64,000 nucleotides of DNA from assembly GCF_000241525.1 (NCBI RefSeq), contig NZ_AHIL01000049.1:62001-126000 (forward strand). The letters run 5' to 3'. The notes beneath the pieces were generated by a model. That model ran no database searches. It was not told where the DNA came from and was given only the letters and a program-made list of their open reading frames with translations. The position numbers and the translations under genes are program-made. Positions 16,137-24,187 of the stretch are shown piece by piece; position 1 is the first letter of the stretch; each line of letters begins with the position of its first letter. This stretch comes from Comamonas testosteroni ATCC 11996. Its GTDB lineage: Bacteria; Pseudomonadota; Gammaproteobacteria; Burkholderiales; Burkholderiaceae_C.

Positions 16137-17315
16137 TCATTTCTTTTCCGTAACTTCCGCGTCCTTGACGACGTCGGCGACATTTGCAGCGGCCGCTCTG
16201 ATCTGCACCTTGGTGCCGGGCACGGCTGCCGCAAGGCCTCCGACCAACACCCTGGCGTTTTCCTTCAGGCCCTCGGTGATATGCCACTCGGATCCGTACA
16301 TGGCGCCGGTGCCCACCTTCTGGGACTGCACAATGTTGTGCTCGTCGAGCACCAGCACATGGGCCAGCCCATCACTGCCGCGCTGCACCGCACGCTGAGG
16401 AACGAGAATGGCCGCGGGATCCTCACCCAGCCCCAAGTTCACACGCACATACATGCCGGGCAACAGCAAGCCATCCTTGTTGGGGAATTCACCACGCAGC
16501 GCAAGCTGGCCGGTGCCGCGATCCACCGTCACATCCGAAAACAGCATGCGTCCCTGGCGCTTCTCGTCCAGGCCATCCGCCACCAGCGTCACGGGAGCAC
16601 TCCTGTGCGACTGCTCCGCCTTCTGCTGTGAACGCAAGCGCGTGGCCAGCGCTGCGGTCTGGCGGAAATCGGCATAAATGGGGTCGAGCTGCTGTATCAC
16701 AGCCATCGGTGTGGCCTCCCCCTGGCCGACCAGTGCGCCCTCCGTCACCAGCGCACGGCCGATGCGGCCCGCAATCGGGGCCCTCACCGTCGCATAGTCC
16801 AGGTTCAGGCGTGCCGCCTCTACTTCGGCATGAGCAGATTGGCGCGTGGCCATGGCACTGTGCAGAGCGGCCTTGGCGCTGTCGAAATCCTGGCGGCTTA
16901 CGGCTTCCTGCGCCACCAGCGGCTCGTAACGACGCACCACGGACTGAGCCTCGGAAAGCGCTGCCTCGGCTCGCGCCAATTCGCCCCGGGCCCGCGACAG
17001 CGCCGCGCGCAGCGGTGCTGGGTCGATGTTGAACAGCACCTCACCGGCCTTCACATCGGAGCCCTCTTTGAAGTTGCGGCTCAGCACGATGCCCGGCACA
17101 CGCGCACGCACCTCCGCCACACGCACGGGCTCTATGCGCCCGGGCAGTTCAGCGCTGAGGCTCAGCGCCCTGGGCTTGACGGTCACCACATCCACCAGCG
17201 GCAATTCCTGAGGCGGGCCGCCCGCTTCCGACTTGATGCAGCCGCCCAACATCATTGCGGCCGCCAATGCGGCCAGGGCCGGCCAGGCACGCACATTCTG
17301 GCTTTTCTTCTTCAT
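16137..17315 (-). CDS. RND efflux periplasmic adaptor (membrane fusion protein)
   Basis: The 392-residue lipoprotein (lipobox LGGC in AAAMMLGGCIKSE) has the adaptor layout. A lipoyl half (SLSAELPGRIEPVRVAEVRARVPGIV) is followed by an alpha-helical hairpin rich in ARGELARAEAALSEAQSVV. The second lipoyl half (LDYATVRAPIAGRIGRALVTEGALV), beta-barrel and membrane-proximal domains then follow. It bridges the inner-membrane pump to the outer-membrane channel. It is the first gene of the operon and lies 193 bases from the divergent TetR-type regulator. Confidence 0.96.
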   Translation of the reverse strand: MKKKSQNVRAWPALAALAAAMMLGGCIKSEAGGPPQELPLVDVVTVKPRALSLSAELPGRIEPVRVAEVRARVPGIVLSRNFKEGSDVKAGEVLFNIDPAPLRAALSRARGELARAEAALSEAQSVVRRYEPLVAQEAVSRQDFDSAKAALHSAMATRQSAHAEVEAARLNLDYATVRAPIAGRIGRALVTEGALVGQGEATPMAVIQQLDPIYADFRQTAALATRLRSQQKAEQSHRSAPVTLVADGLDEKRQGRMLFSDVTVDRGTGQLALRGEFPNKDGLLLPGMYVRVNLGLGEDPAAILVPQRAVQRGSDGLAHVLVLDEHNIVQSQKVGTGAMYGSEWHITEGLKENARVLVGGLAAAVPGTKVQIRAAAANVADVVKDAEVTEKK

Positions 17316-17371
17316 GGCTTTTGAGTCTTGTCAAATCTTGAAAGAAGCGCATGATGCATGAAAATATTTTT

Positions 17372-17410
17372 TGAATCAAATTTGATTCATTAAGACCTAT
17401 ATTGATTCAT
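17372..17410. promoter_or_regulatory. Probable operator of the efflux-operon regulator
   Basis: TGAATCAAATTTGATTCA at 17372-17389 is a perfect 18-bp palindrome. A half site TTGATTCA lies at 17403-17409, and another, TTGAATCAAAA, at 17462-17472, close to the regulator start. The 57 bases between the full palindrome and the adaptor start codon suit repression of the efflux operon by the divergent TetR-type protein. Confidence 0.8.
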
Positions 17411-17508
17411 GGCATTTTGATACCAAGTAAAGTTCCTATCCCAAGCTTTTAGGCTCGCCGCTTGAATCAAAATAGGTTCATCCGTATCCGCCCCAACCGG
17501 AGCCAGGA

Positions 17509-18072
17509 ATGACGACAGCCCCTCACGACAACACAGCAATCCTCCCCCCCTTGGCCCTGGCCCTGGTCAACCACCCGCGCGCCACGCTTCAGGAACTGGC
17601 CAAGGCCATAGGCATCAGCAAGGCCACCCTCTATCGCTTCTGCCCCACGCGCGATCTGCTGATCAAGCGCCTGCTGGAGCAAAGCCTGCGCACGCTGGAC
17701 GAGGCTCTGGACGAAGCCCGTATCGAGGAAGGCCCGGTGCTCGAAGCACTCAAGCGCCTCAATGCCAAGCATCTTGAACATCGCGAATTCACGCTGTTCC
17801 TGACCTATTACTGGAACGAAGTCGAAAAACCCATGGAGGAAAATGCGATCTGGGAACCCAAGGTCGATGCCTTTTTCCTGCGCGGCCAACAGGAAGGCGT
17901 GTTCCGCATCGATTTCAGTGCCGCAACGCTGACCGAGTTATGGCTGGGAACCGTGATCGCGCTCATCGATGGAGAGCGCCGCGGTCGCATCCCTCGCGCC
18001 CCGCTGGCACAGCTTGCAGAACAGGCGTTTTTGCAGGGAATCATGCGCCAGGATGCAACGGCGACAGCCTGA
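17509..18072 (+). CDS. TetR/AcrR-family regulator, likely repressor of the RND operon
   Basis: The 187-residue protein has an N-terminal helix-turn-helix (ATLQELAKAIGISKATLYRFCPTRDLLIKRLLEQS, about residues 25-58) and an all-helical ligand domain ending LAEQAFLQGIMRQ, typical of TetR proteins. It diverges from the efflux genes, with an 18-bp palindrome between. By analogy with AcrR or TtgR it should repress the pump until a toxic substrate binds. A GGAG-like site precedes the ATG closely. Confidence 0.9.
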   Translation: MTTAPHDNTAILPPLALALVNHPRATLQELAKAIGISKATLYRFCPTRDLLIKRLLEQSLRTLDEALDEARIEEGPVLEALKRLNAKHLEHREFTLFLTYYWNEVEKPMEENAIWEPKVDAFFLRGQQEGVFRIDFSAATLTELWLGTVIALIDGERRGRIPRAPLAQLAEQAFLQGIMRQDATATA

Positions 18073-18201
18073 CAAAATCGACCCGGACTGCAGCCTTAAC
18101 GGCAATGCCTGCCTCCAGCTGCACCATTGCCATGCCATCCCCCTGCAACGCGAGATCGCGTGCCCTCACACTCGCTTTCACAACCAGACAGTAGCCTAGT
18201 C

Positions 18202-18594
18202 ATGATCAGTCACCTCGACCACCTGGTTCTCACCACGGCCAATGAAGCGCAATGCATACGCTTTTACACCGAAGTCCTCGGCATGCGGCTGGAATCCTTC
18301 ATCGGCGGCACCCCGCCCGTGGAGCGCAAGGCCTTTGTGTTCGGCCAGCAGAAGATCAATCTGCATGTGAAAGGGCGCGAGTTCGAACCCAAGGCTCATA
18401 CGCCGGTACCCGGAGCTCTGGATCTGTGCTTTCTGGCCTCGGTGCCGCTGGACGAAGTTATCGCGCGTCTGCAGCAGTTGTCGACTCCCATCGCCGAAGG
18501 CCCCGTGATGCGCACCGGAGCCACATCGAAGATCCGCTCCATCTATGTGCGTGACCCCGACCTGAACCTGATCGAGATCTCGGAGCCGGTCTAG
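18202..18594 (+). CDS. VOC family (glyoxalase/bleomycin resistance-like) protein
   Basis: From ATG 18202 the 130-residue protein shows two beta-alpha-beta-beta-beta units of the vicinal oxygen chelate fold: ISHLDHLVLTTANEAQCIRFYTEVLGM and a C-terminal IRSIYVRDPDLNLIEISEP. His4-like and Glu residues at the usual metal positions (LDHLVL and LIEIS) are present. The group includes glyoxalases, FosX-like enzymes and dioxygenases, so the substrate is open. The longer upstream frame lacks family similarity. Its stop faces the Sel1 gene across a hairpin. Confidence 0.85.
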   Translation: MISHLDHLVLTTANEAQCIRFYTEVLGMRLESFIGGTPPVERKAFVFGQQKINLHVKGREFEPKAHTPVPGALDLCFLASVPLDEVIARLQQLSTPIAEGPVMRTGATSKIRSIYVRDPDLNLIEISEPV

Positions 18595-18620
18595 CCGCCT
18601 TCACCCTCGCCCGGGTCAGC

Positions 18621-18644
18621 CGGGGACCGCGAAAACGGTCCCCG
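18621..18644. terminator. Hairpin between convergent VOC and Sel1 genes
   Basis: A perfect 9-bp GC-rich stem CGGGGACCG / CGGTCCCCG with a 6-base loop lies between the two stop codons. It lacks a strong T run, so its terminator activity is likely but not certain. Confidence 0.6.
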
Positions 18645-18653
18645 CTTGTCAGG

Positions 18654-19991
18654 TCAGAGCTGTGCCAAAGCCTTTTTTGCCGGTGCATAGCCTTGCTCTG
18701 CGGCGCGCTGCAACCACTCACGAGCCTGCTTGGCATTCTTCTTCACACCCAGACCGTCCCGGTACAAAGTTCCCAGCGCGTACTGGGCCGGGGCATCTTG
18801 CTGCTCGGCGGCCAGACGGTACCACTTCAGCGCCTGAACCAGGCTCTTGCCCACACCCTCACCGTTTTCATACAAGGTGCCCAGGTTGTACTGGGCCTTG
18901 GCATAGCCTTGATTGGCTGCCATGGTGAACCACTTGGCGGCCTCGGTGTAGTTGGGTTGCGCAAAGCCCTTGCCCAGATATTGAAAGACACCGACGTTGT
19001 ACTGGGCCAGAACATTGCCCTTGAGAGCCGAGTTCAGGTTCTCCATGTATTCCATGGACTGCGCAAACTCCGCGGACTTGGGCGACGAAGCGGAGAGTTG
19101 CTCCAGCCGCTGCGCTGCCGCTGCATGCTGGTACTTCAGCGCCTGGGTGTAATAGGCAATCGCTTCCTTTTCATTGCGATACTCGCCCTCTCCCTGTTCG
19201 AACAGACGGCCCAATTCATAGTAAGCCTCGCCCGAGCCACGGATGGCAACAGCATGCAGCAGCAGCACGGCCCGCTTGTAGTCGGGGTCCACGCCCTGGC
19301 CTTCGAAGCAAATCTTTCCCAGCAGTAACTGGGCCTTCTGCACGCCCTTGTCTGCCAGCGGGGCCAGCCATTTCGCGGCTTCGGCATGGTTCTTCTCCAC
19401 GCCTTCGCCAAGGTAATACATCTCGGCCACCGTGAACTGAGCAAGCACATCGGCTTGCTGGGCCGCCTTCAGATACCAGCGAAACGAGGCCTGCTGATCC
19501 TGGGCAACCAGCTCGCCTTTGCGGTAGACAAAGCCCAGGCCATTTTGTGCCGCTGCAGAGCCCCGCTGTGCAGCGCGCTCCAGCCATGCGACACCTCTTG
19601 CGGCGTCCTTTTCAACTGCTTCGCCTTTTAGATAAATAGTTCCAAGCAGGTTCTGCGCATCAAGATTTCCAGCGTTTGCAGCCTGATGAATGTATGCCAG
19701 GCCTGCCTCAGGATCCTTTTTCACACCCTCGGCACCCAGTACATAGACCAGACCCAGCAGATACTGAGACGGAGCATGATTGTGCTCGGCGGCCAGGCGC
19801 AGCCAGCGCATGGCATCGTCGGCATTCTTTTCCACGCCATTGCCGTAAAGATAGGCCTTTCCCAACTCGTACTGTGCCCCGACATCACCTGTCTTCGCGG
19901 CATTGACCGTTTCGCTGGGCTGAGCCTGCGCACAACCCCAAACTGACAGCCAAGCCGACAGAACCAAAGCACCAGACCATCGCGCAAGCAT
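18654..19991 (-). CDS. Exported Sel1-like repeat (SLR) protein
   Basis: The 445-residue protein has a signal sequence (ARWSGALVLSAWLSVWGCAQAQP, with Cys placed as a possible lipobox WGC) followed by about ten Sel1 repeats of 36 residues. Each carries an A-QY-LG-Y--G-GV-KN-A-A-WL-AA pattern, for example VGAQYELGKAYLYGNGVEKN and KAQYNLGTLYENGEGVGKS. One repeat in the middle (about 265-310) is degenerate. Sel1 repeats form superhelical scaffolds for protein binding, often in envelope processes. No enzymatic domain is visible and the partner is unknown. It stands alone. Confidence 0.93.
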   Translation of the reverse strand: MLARWSGALVLSAWLSVWGCAQAQPSETVNAAKTGDVGAQYELGKAYLYGNGVEKNADDAMRWLRLAAEHNHAPSQYLLGLVYVLGAEGVKKDPEAGLAYIHQAANAGNLDAQNLLGTIYLKGEAVEKDAARGVAWLERAAQRGSAAAQNGLGFVYRKGELVAQDQQASFRWYLKAAQQADVLAQFTVAEMYYLGEGVEKNHAEAAKWLAPLADKGVQKAQLLLGKICFEGQGVDPDYKRAVLLLHAVAIRGSGEAYYELGRLFEQGEGEYRNEKEAIAYYTQALKYQHAAAAQRLEQLSASSPKSAEFAQSMEYMENLNSALKGNVLAQYNVGVFQYLGKGFAQPNYTEAAKWFTMAANQGYAKAQYNLGTLYENGEGVGKSLVQALKWYRLAAEQQDAPAQYALGTLYRDGLGVKKNAKQAREWLQRAAEQGYAPAKKALAQL

Positions 19992-20329
19992 TGCTTCCCC
20001 TGTTCACAAAAAAAATGTGAGTATATAGAAGCAATACCTTGTCCATAAAGCGTTGACAGCTATCAAAACCATACTGAACCGCCTCAGCATGGAAATGACT
20101 GCCGATGGGCTCGTCCTGGACCATCGTCACAGAGCCGCCATGCGCCCGCGCAGTGTCTCTTGCTTCGGGACAGCATTGCTGCTCAAGGCTCGCTCAGACC
20201 GGGCAGCATAGAGATCTGCCTGCTCAAACTCTGCCAGCGTGCAACTTGTGCCGCATGTTCGCGATATTGCAAACAGTGCGTGAGACCCTGCCCCGACCTT
20301 GCGCCCTTGCGGGCAAGCATCTCTTTGGC
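19992..20329. other. 338-base gap without a clear gene
   Basis: I see no convincing gene. A 45-codon minus-strand frame at 20183-20320 (MLARKGARSGQGLTHC then QYREHAAQVARWQSLSRQ) has an AAAGAG site and lies just after the VOC stop. It has no recognisable family and may be chance or the remnant of a gene tail. The fragment GACAGCTATCAAAACC near 20056 belongs to the AT-rich intergenic repeat vocabulary also found near 34965 and 46062. Confidence 0.4.
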
Positions 20330-20722
20330 TCAGGCAGCCATGGGCGTACAAAGCTCCACCACGGTGCCGTCGGGGCAACGCAGATAAGACACCATCTGCC
20401 CCCAGGGTTTGGCCGTCGGAGCGGCCATCTCGATGGCGCCTGCGCTCAGCGCGTTCCGATGGGCCTGCAAGACATCCTCCGTGACCAGCGCGATTTCAAA
20501 TCCCAATGGCTTGGCAGAGCTGTGTGCTTCGACATGACCTCCAGGAAAATTCAACGCGCCCAGCTCATGGGCGGCAAATGCCAGCGTGGTCTGCCCTGTC
20601 TCGAGCTCGCCATAGGTTCCGGATTCATGCAGAAAACGCTGTTGTATGCCGAATGCCCGGCCAAAGAATTCCAGCGATGCCGAGACATCCGGGACGTAGA
20701 TGATTGTGTAACCCAATTTCAT
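20330..20722 (-). CDS. VOC family protein (second, unrelated locus)
   Basis: This 130-residue VOC-fold protein starts MKLGYTIIYVPDVSASLEFFGRAFGI and ends MVSYLRCPDGTVVELCTPM, with Glu at the expected second metal site. It resembles small glyoxalase-like proteins of unknown substrate, including YqcK/PhnB-like members. A GGATGCC-type weak ribosome site precedes the ATG. The gene lies on the same strand as the hydroxysteroid dehydrogenase but is separated from it by a hairpin and more than 140 bases. Confidence 0.85.
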   Translation of the reverse strand: MKLGYTIIYVPDVSASLEFFGRAFGIQQRFLHESGTYGELETGQTTLAFAAHELGALNFPGGHVEAHSSAKPLGFEIALVTEDVLQAHRNALSAGAIEMAAPTAKPWGQMVSYLRCPDGTVVELCTPMAA

Positions 20723-20813
20723 GAAGGCATCCTCTCAAAACCCAACCGAACTTGAACGACCGCATCGTTACCGCTTAAGTCCATTGCCTGCATCATCCTA
20801 CTCAGAAAACGGC

Positions 20814-20841
20814 AAAGGCCTTGAAACGCTTCAAGGCCTTT
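20814..20841. terminator. Hairpin downstream of the hydroxysteroid dehydrogenase gene
   Basis: A perfect 12-bp stem AAAGGCCTTGAA / TTCAAGGCCTTT with loop ACGC almost repeats the terminator after the tRNA-Ser pair. It lies 28 bases after the dehydrogenase stop on the minus strand, but the T tract is short. Confidence 0.65.
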
Positions 20842-20868
20842 CGGGGGCGGTCGGATTCAAGCTTTCAT

Positions 20869-21633
20869 CTATAGCCCCATGCCCAGAATCGAGTTATCTG
20901 CATGCAGCTCGCTACCGCTCATGACACTGGACTCGTCGCTGGCCAGGAACAACACCAGCTGCGCGATACGCTCGGGCATATAGGCGCGGCCGGCACGGTT
21001 GAGCTTGGGGTCATGCAAGACCATTTCCTTGCTCACGCCCTTTGGCAGCGAAGCCTGCATCATGGGCGTATAGATGCCATCGGGATGAATGGAATTGACG
21101 CGAATCGCATAGCCTTGCTTTCGACAGCTCAGTGCAGCGGCGCGGGTCAGTGCCGACACGGCGGCCTTGCTGGCGCTATAGCCGGCGTATTGCTCTATGG
21201 GCAGCCAGCTCGATACCGAGGCCATATTGATGATGGAGCCTCCTGTCTCCTTCATCGCCGCAATGCCCTGCTGGCAACCAATGAAGACTGACTCGGTGTT
21301 GATCTTGAGCAGGCGGCTGAAATCCTCCAGACGCCCTGTTTCCATGTCACCAGGCAGCAGGATGCCGGCATTGTTGACCAGCACATTGAGCGTGCCCAGA
21401 CGCCGCTGCACCGCCGCCATCACAAGCGTCCAGTCCGCCTCGCTGCTCACGTCATGGCGGACAAACATGGAGCGTTCGCCCAGTTCAGCCGCCAGTTGCT
21501 GCCCCGCCGCTTCATTGATATCGCTGAATGCGACCTTGGCGCCTTCGCCAAGAAGCAGCTTCACCACCTCAAGACCCACACCGCTGGCACCACCAGTGAC
21601 CAGCGCCACCTTACCCTGCAAACGATTTGTCAT
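20869..21633 (-). CDS. 3-beta/17-beta-hydroxysteroid dehydrogenase (SDR family)
   Basis: From ATG 21633, preceded by GAGGAGA, the protein has 254 residues, the length of the C. testosteroni enzyme. It shows TGGASGVG (NAD binding), NNAG, and the Ser/Tyr/Lys triad in SVSSW and YSASKAAV. The ends MTNRLQGKVALVTGG and ELHADNSILGMGL match my memory of that crystallised enzyme almost exactly. It oxidises 3-beta and 17-beta hydroxyls of steroids such as testosterone, using NAD, as an early step of steroid catabolism in the cytosol. The next gene upstream on the strand encodes a DUF1329 protein, but a terminator separates them. A palindrome lies just upstream of its likely promoter. Confidence 0.92.
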   Translation of the reverse strand: MTNRLQGKVALVTGGASGVGLEVVKLLLGEGAKVAFSDINEAAGQQLAAELGERSMFVRHDVSSEADWTLVMAAVQRRLGTLNVLVNNAGILLPGDMETGRLEDFSRLLKINTESVFIGCQQGIAAMKETGGSIINMASVSSWLPIEQYAGYSASKAAVSALTRAAALSCRKQGYAIRVNSIHPDGIYTPMMQASLPKGVSKEMVLHDPKLNRAGRAYMPERIAQLVLFLASDESSVMSGSELHADNSILGMGL

Positions 21634-21653
21634 CCTCTGTCTCCTCTTGATTT

Positions 21654-21674
21654 TGTACAAGCCCTGAACAGGGC
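21654..21674 (-). promoter_or_regulatory. Promoter and palindrome of the hydroxysteroid dehydrogenase gene
   Basis: GCCCTGAACAGGGC at 21661-21674 is a perfect inverted repeat (6-bp arms, AA centre). On the minus strand TACAAA (21659-21654) directly downstream is a fair -10. Only about 55 bases separate the start codon from the upstream terminator, so this must hold the promoter. The palindrome would then be an operator in the -35 region. Confidence 0.5.
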
Positions 21675-21690
21675 ATTGCTACGGCCACAT

Positions 21691-21716
21691 AAAAAAGGAG
21701 GCGCAAGCGCCTCCTT
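21691..21716 (-). terminator. Intrinsic terminator of the DUF1329 gene
   Basis: AAGGAGGCG pairs with CGCCTCCTT around a short CAAG loop (21695-21716). The A run at 21690-21696 gives a T tract on the minus strand, 65 bases after the DUF1329 stop. Confidence 0.85.
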
Positions 21717-21780
21717 GCTTGAATGGCAAAAGCCCACAGCCACACAAAGTACGCCACAGGCTGTTTGCCGCATTCATTTT

Positions 21781-23163
21781 TTAGTTGCCTGCGTTACGCG
21801 CCGCTTCGGGCGTAAACATGGCCGCAGTCATATTGCCCTTGTTCAAGACGGGCCCCTGGGGGCGTTCCTGGAACAGGTTGTAGGCCACATAGCCGCCGGA
21901 GTTCAGGTCGTGATAGAAGCTGGTGCCCGCATGCCAGATCCGGGCGTCGAAGGCGTAGTAATGATTGACCACCGCCTGCAGCCACAACTGGCCACGGGCA
22001 TCGTAGTAATCGCTCATCAGCGCCTGACCGGTATCTTCATCGAGGAACAGCACGCGCTTGCCGAACATGTGGCGATAGCCATCCTTGAGCGAAGCCTCCA
22101 GCACCCAGACACGGCGCAGCTCGTAGCGCATGTAGTCGGGGTTTTCATGACCGGGTTTGAGCAGATCGGCATACTTCACGTTGCTGCCGTGAATCTTGTA
22201 GGCATTGGCCGGCACATAGACTTCCCTCTTGCCCAGCGACTTCCAGTTGTAGCGCTCGGGCGAGCCGTTGAACAGGCGATCGGAGTCAATCGTCAGCTTG
22301 CCGCTGGTGCCCGATAGAGGCTGATCGAAACCGTATTCGGGAATCTGGCGCACACGACGTGTGCCGGGGTCATAGCTCCAGCCCAGGCGCTTTTCCTTGC
22401 CAAATTCAACCGGCTCGGACACCACGCTGACGCCGCCCTTCTCACGCTCGGGCAGCTTGACTGCATTCATGCCCTGGGACATGGGACTGCTCAGGGGTTG
22501 ACCTGCGTTGGCCGGGTCGTTGACCTGACTGAAGGCGCGATTGTCGGCACGACCCCAGACGATGCTGCCATCGGCCAGCACATTGGCGTTGTCACGCAGC
22601 GTGTGTTCGGTGAAAGCACGCGAAGGCAAGAGATTGTTGAAGGCCAGCTCAAGTCCGTTTCTGGGGAACGGGAAGGGCAGCGCTCCTTTGACCGCACCCG
22701 TTGTGCCCTGACCGTCTGCGTTCATCACCGCATCCTGGGCGTTCTTTCGGGCCGCCGCGCAGACGGCATCCGAAAAGCGGAAGTCGCGATGCCCCTGATA
22801 GACCGGAATGCGATAGGTCCTGGGGTATTTGGCAAACATGGCCTTCTGGCCCTCGCTCAGGCGCTCGGCATACTGCGCCATATTCTCAGCCGTGATGGTG
22901 AGCAACGGCTTTTCACCGGCATAGGGGTCTACCGGGTGCTGGCCAGCATGCGGGTTGTATTGAATGCCGGGTGGTGTACCCAGCCATTTCCCTGTGAACT
23001 CGGGCACACCACTGGTTGAGCCCGCTTTTTCTCCCCCCGTGCAGGTTAGCGACTTGCCCAGCCTGGCCAGTTCATCGGGCGTCGCCTTGGCCCAACCTGC
23101 CCCCGCAAACAATACACCTGCAGCCAAGACCACCAGCGAACGGGGGCCCACTCCTAACTTCAT
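21781..23163 (-). CDS. DUF1329 family exported protein
   Basis: The 460-residue protein has a signal peptide (VVLAAGVLFAGAGWAKA) and the DUF1329 body with PDELARLGKSLTCTGGEKAGS, TYRIPVYQGHRDFRFSD, WSYDPGTRRVRQIPEYGFDQP and a C-terminal NSGGYVAYNLFQE. DUF1329 proteins are LolA/LolB-like envelope proteins. They commonly pair with DUF1302 porin-like proteins and RND exporters in steroid and hydrophobic-substrate degraders, although no DUF1302 gene is in this window. ATG 23163 is preferred over 23184 because AGGAG sits 7 bases before it. Lying beside the hydroxysteroid dehydrogenase suggests a role in steroid uptake or handling. Confidence 0.88.
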   Translation of the reverse strand: MKLGVGPRSLVVLAAGVLFAGAGWAKATPDELARLGKSLTCTGGEKAGSTSGVPEFTGKWLGTPPGIQYNPHAGQHPVDPYAGEKPLLTITAENMAQYAERLSEGQKAMFAKYPRTYRIPVYQGHRDFRFSDAVCAAARKNAQDAVMNADGQGTTGAVKGALPFPFPRNGLELAFNNLLPSRAFTEHTLRDNANVLADGSIVWGRADNRAFSQVNDPANAGQPLSSPMSQGMNAVKLPEREKGGVSVVSEPVEFGKEKRLGWSYDPGTRRVRQIPEYGFDQPLSGTSGKLTIDSDRLFNGSPERYNWKSLGKREVYVPANAYKIHGSNVKYADLLKPGHENPDYMRYELRRVWVLEASLKDGYRHMFGKRVLFLDEDTGQALMSDYYDARGQLWLQAVVNHYYAFDARIWHAGTSFYHDLNSGGYVAYNLFQERPQGPVLNKGNMTAAMFTPEAARNAGN

Positions 23164-23240
23164 GCCTAGTCTCCTTGGATGCATCTGCCATGCATCTACC
23201 TGTCATTGAACTTCTCTTATCGTTCTTCTTCCTTGCCGAC

Positions 23241-23252
23241 TCGCAATTGCGA
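23241..23252. promoter_or_regulatory. Perfect palindrome upstream of the DUF1329 gene
   Basis: TCGCAATTGCGA is a 12-bp perfect palindrome 78 bases upstream of the DUF1329 start codon. It is a candidate operator in an otherwise gene-free 172-base gap. No regulator can be named. Confidence 0.35.
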
Positions 23253-23335
23253 AGCAACGAAATCATTGTTCGACCGTTGGCAAGCGCAAGCATCGTCAAT
23301 TAGGACTAGCGCAGGCAAACGCCAGCAACAGACAC

Positions 23336-23360
23336 AAAAAAAGCGGGCCATTGGCCCGCT
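23336..23360 (-). terminator. Intrinsic terminator of phaR
   Basis: AGCGGGCC pairs with GGCCCGCT around loop ATT. The A run on its left is a T tract on the minus strand, 20 bases past the phaR stop. Confidence 0.9.
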
Positions 23361-23379
23361 CGGGAAAAGCAGATTTCGT

Positions 23380-23925
23380 TCAGCGCTTGATGCCAAACAC
23401 ACCCAGCATCTGCTCTGTCTGCTTTTGCATCTGCTCCTGCATCTGGGTGAACATGTTCTGGGACTGCTCCATATAGCTGCCCATCAAGCCCTGCATGGCT
23501 TGAGGCTGCATGCTCATGAACTGCTTCCAGGCCTCGGGGTTCATCCCCTGGGGCTGGCCCGCCAGCTTGCTCTGGAAGTCTGTGAACATCTGCACATTCT
23601 TTTCGATGTAGCTCCCCATGAAGCCCTGCATGGCATGACCATAGAAGCGGATGATGTTGGCCAGCATGGCCTCGGAGAACATGGGGGCCCCGCCCGCTTC
23701 TTCCTCCAGAATGATCTGCAGCAGGATGGAACGCGTCAGGTCTTCATTGGTCTTGGCATCCCTGATGAGCACCGGCTCGCTATCCATGACCAGTTGCTTG
23801 ACCTCGGCCAGCGTGATGTATGAAGAGGTATTGGTGTCGTAGAGGCGACGATTGGGGTACTTCTTGATGATTCGCTGATTCCCCACCTGGACATCACCCT
23901 CTTTGCCCTCTTTGTTTTCTTGCAT
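23380..23925 (-). CDS. phaR: Polyhydroxyalkanoate synthesis regulator PhaR
   Basis: The 181-residue protein has the PHB/PHA accumulation DNA-binding domain at its start (RIIKKYPNRRLYDTNTSSYITLAEVKQLV, residues 18-46). Two PhaR repeats (FYGHAMQGFMGSYIEKNVQMF and a second near PQAMQGLMGSYMEQSQNMF) follow, then a Gln/Met-rich coiled tail. PhaR represses phasin and often its own gene, and releases DNA when polyhydroxybutyrate granules form. AAGGA precedes the ATG. The phaC/phaA/phaB genes are not in this window. GCAGTGCA repeats upstream may be its own operator. Confidence 0.95.
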   Translation of the reverse strand: MQENKEGKEGDVQVGNQRIIKKYPNRRLYDTNTSSYITLAEVKQLVMDSEPVLIRDAKTNEDLTRSILLQIILEEEAGGAPMFSEAMLANIIRFYGHAMQGFMGSYIEKNVQMFTDFQSKLAGQPQGMNPEAWKQFMSMQPQAMQGLMGSYMEQSQNMFTQMQEQMQKQTEQMLGVFGIKR

Positions 23926-23973
23926 CGCAAGTCCTTTATGTTCTGGGGATCGGCCCCGTCGTCAATTGAGCTA

Positions 23974-24002
23974 TTGCAGTGCAACAGATTTTAGGCAGTG
24001 CA
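23974..24002 (-). promoter_or_regulatory. Putative PhaR autoregulatory region
   Basis: TTGCAGTGCAA (23974-23984) is a perfect palindrome around one base. Its core GCAGTGCA recurs at 23995-24002, 19 bases away. On the minus strand a -10-like TAAAAT (23993-23988) lies between the two copies, so a protein bound here would block phaR transcription. The link to PhaR rests on known autoregulation in relatives and on TGC-rich PhaR sites. Confidence 0.45.
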
Positions 24003-24187
24003 CAAGCCTCATCGGCAAGCAGTAACCCTGACAAACAAGCTTGTCTGCGCTGCAACAAAGTCGCACCACCGTCACAGCCAGCATCAGGTCTTTGCCATTT
24101 ATTCACAAAAAACAGTTTGCCGTCTATCGAAATCAAGCTTGCAGAAGGTTTACAGTGCCTGTCGTTGTTTGACGAAAGGCTCAACGG

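Noticed and set aside
20183..20320. A 45-codon minus-strand frame after the second VOC gene
   Set aside because: It has a weak ribosome site but no recognisable family, so it is noted only in the gap entry.
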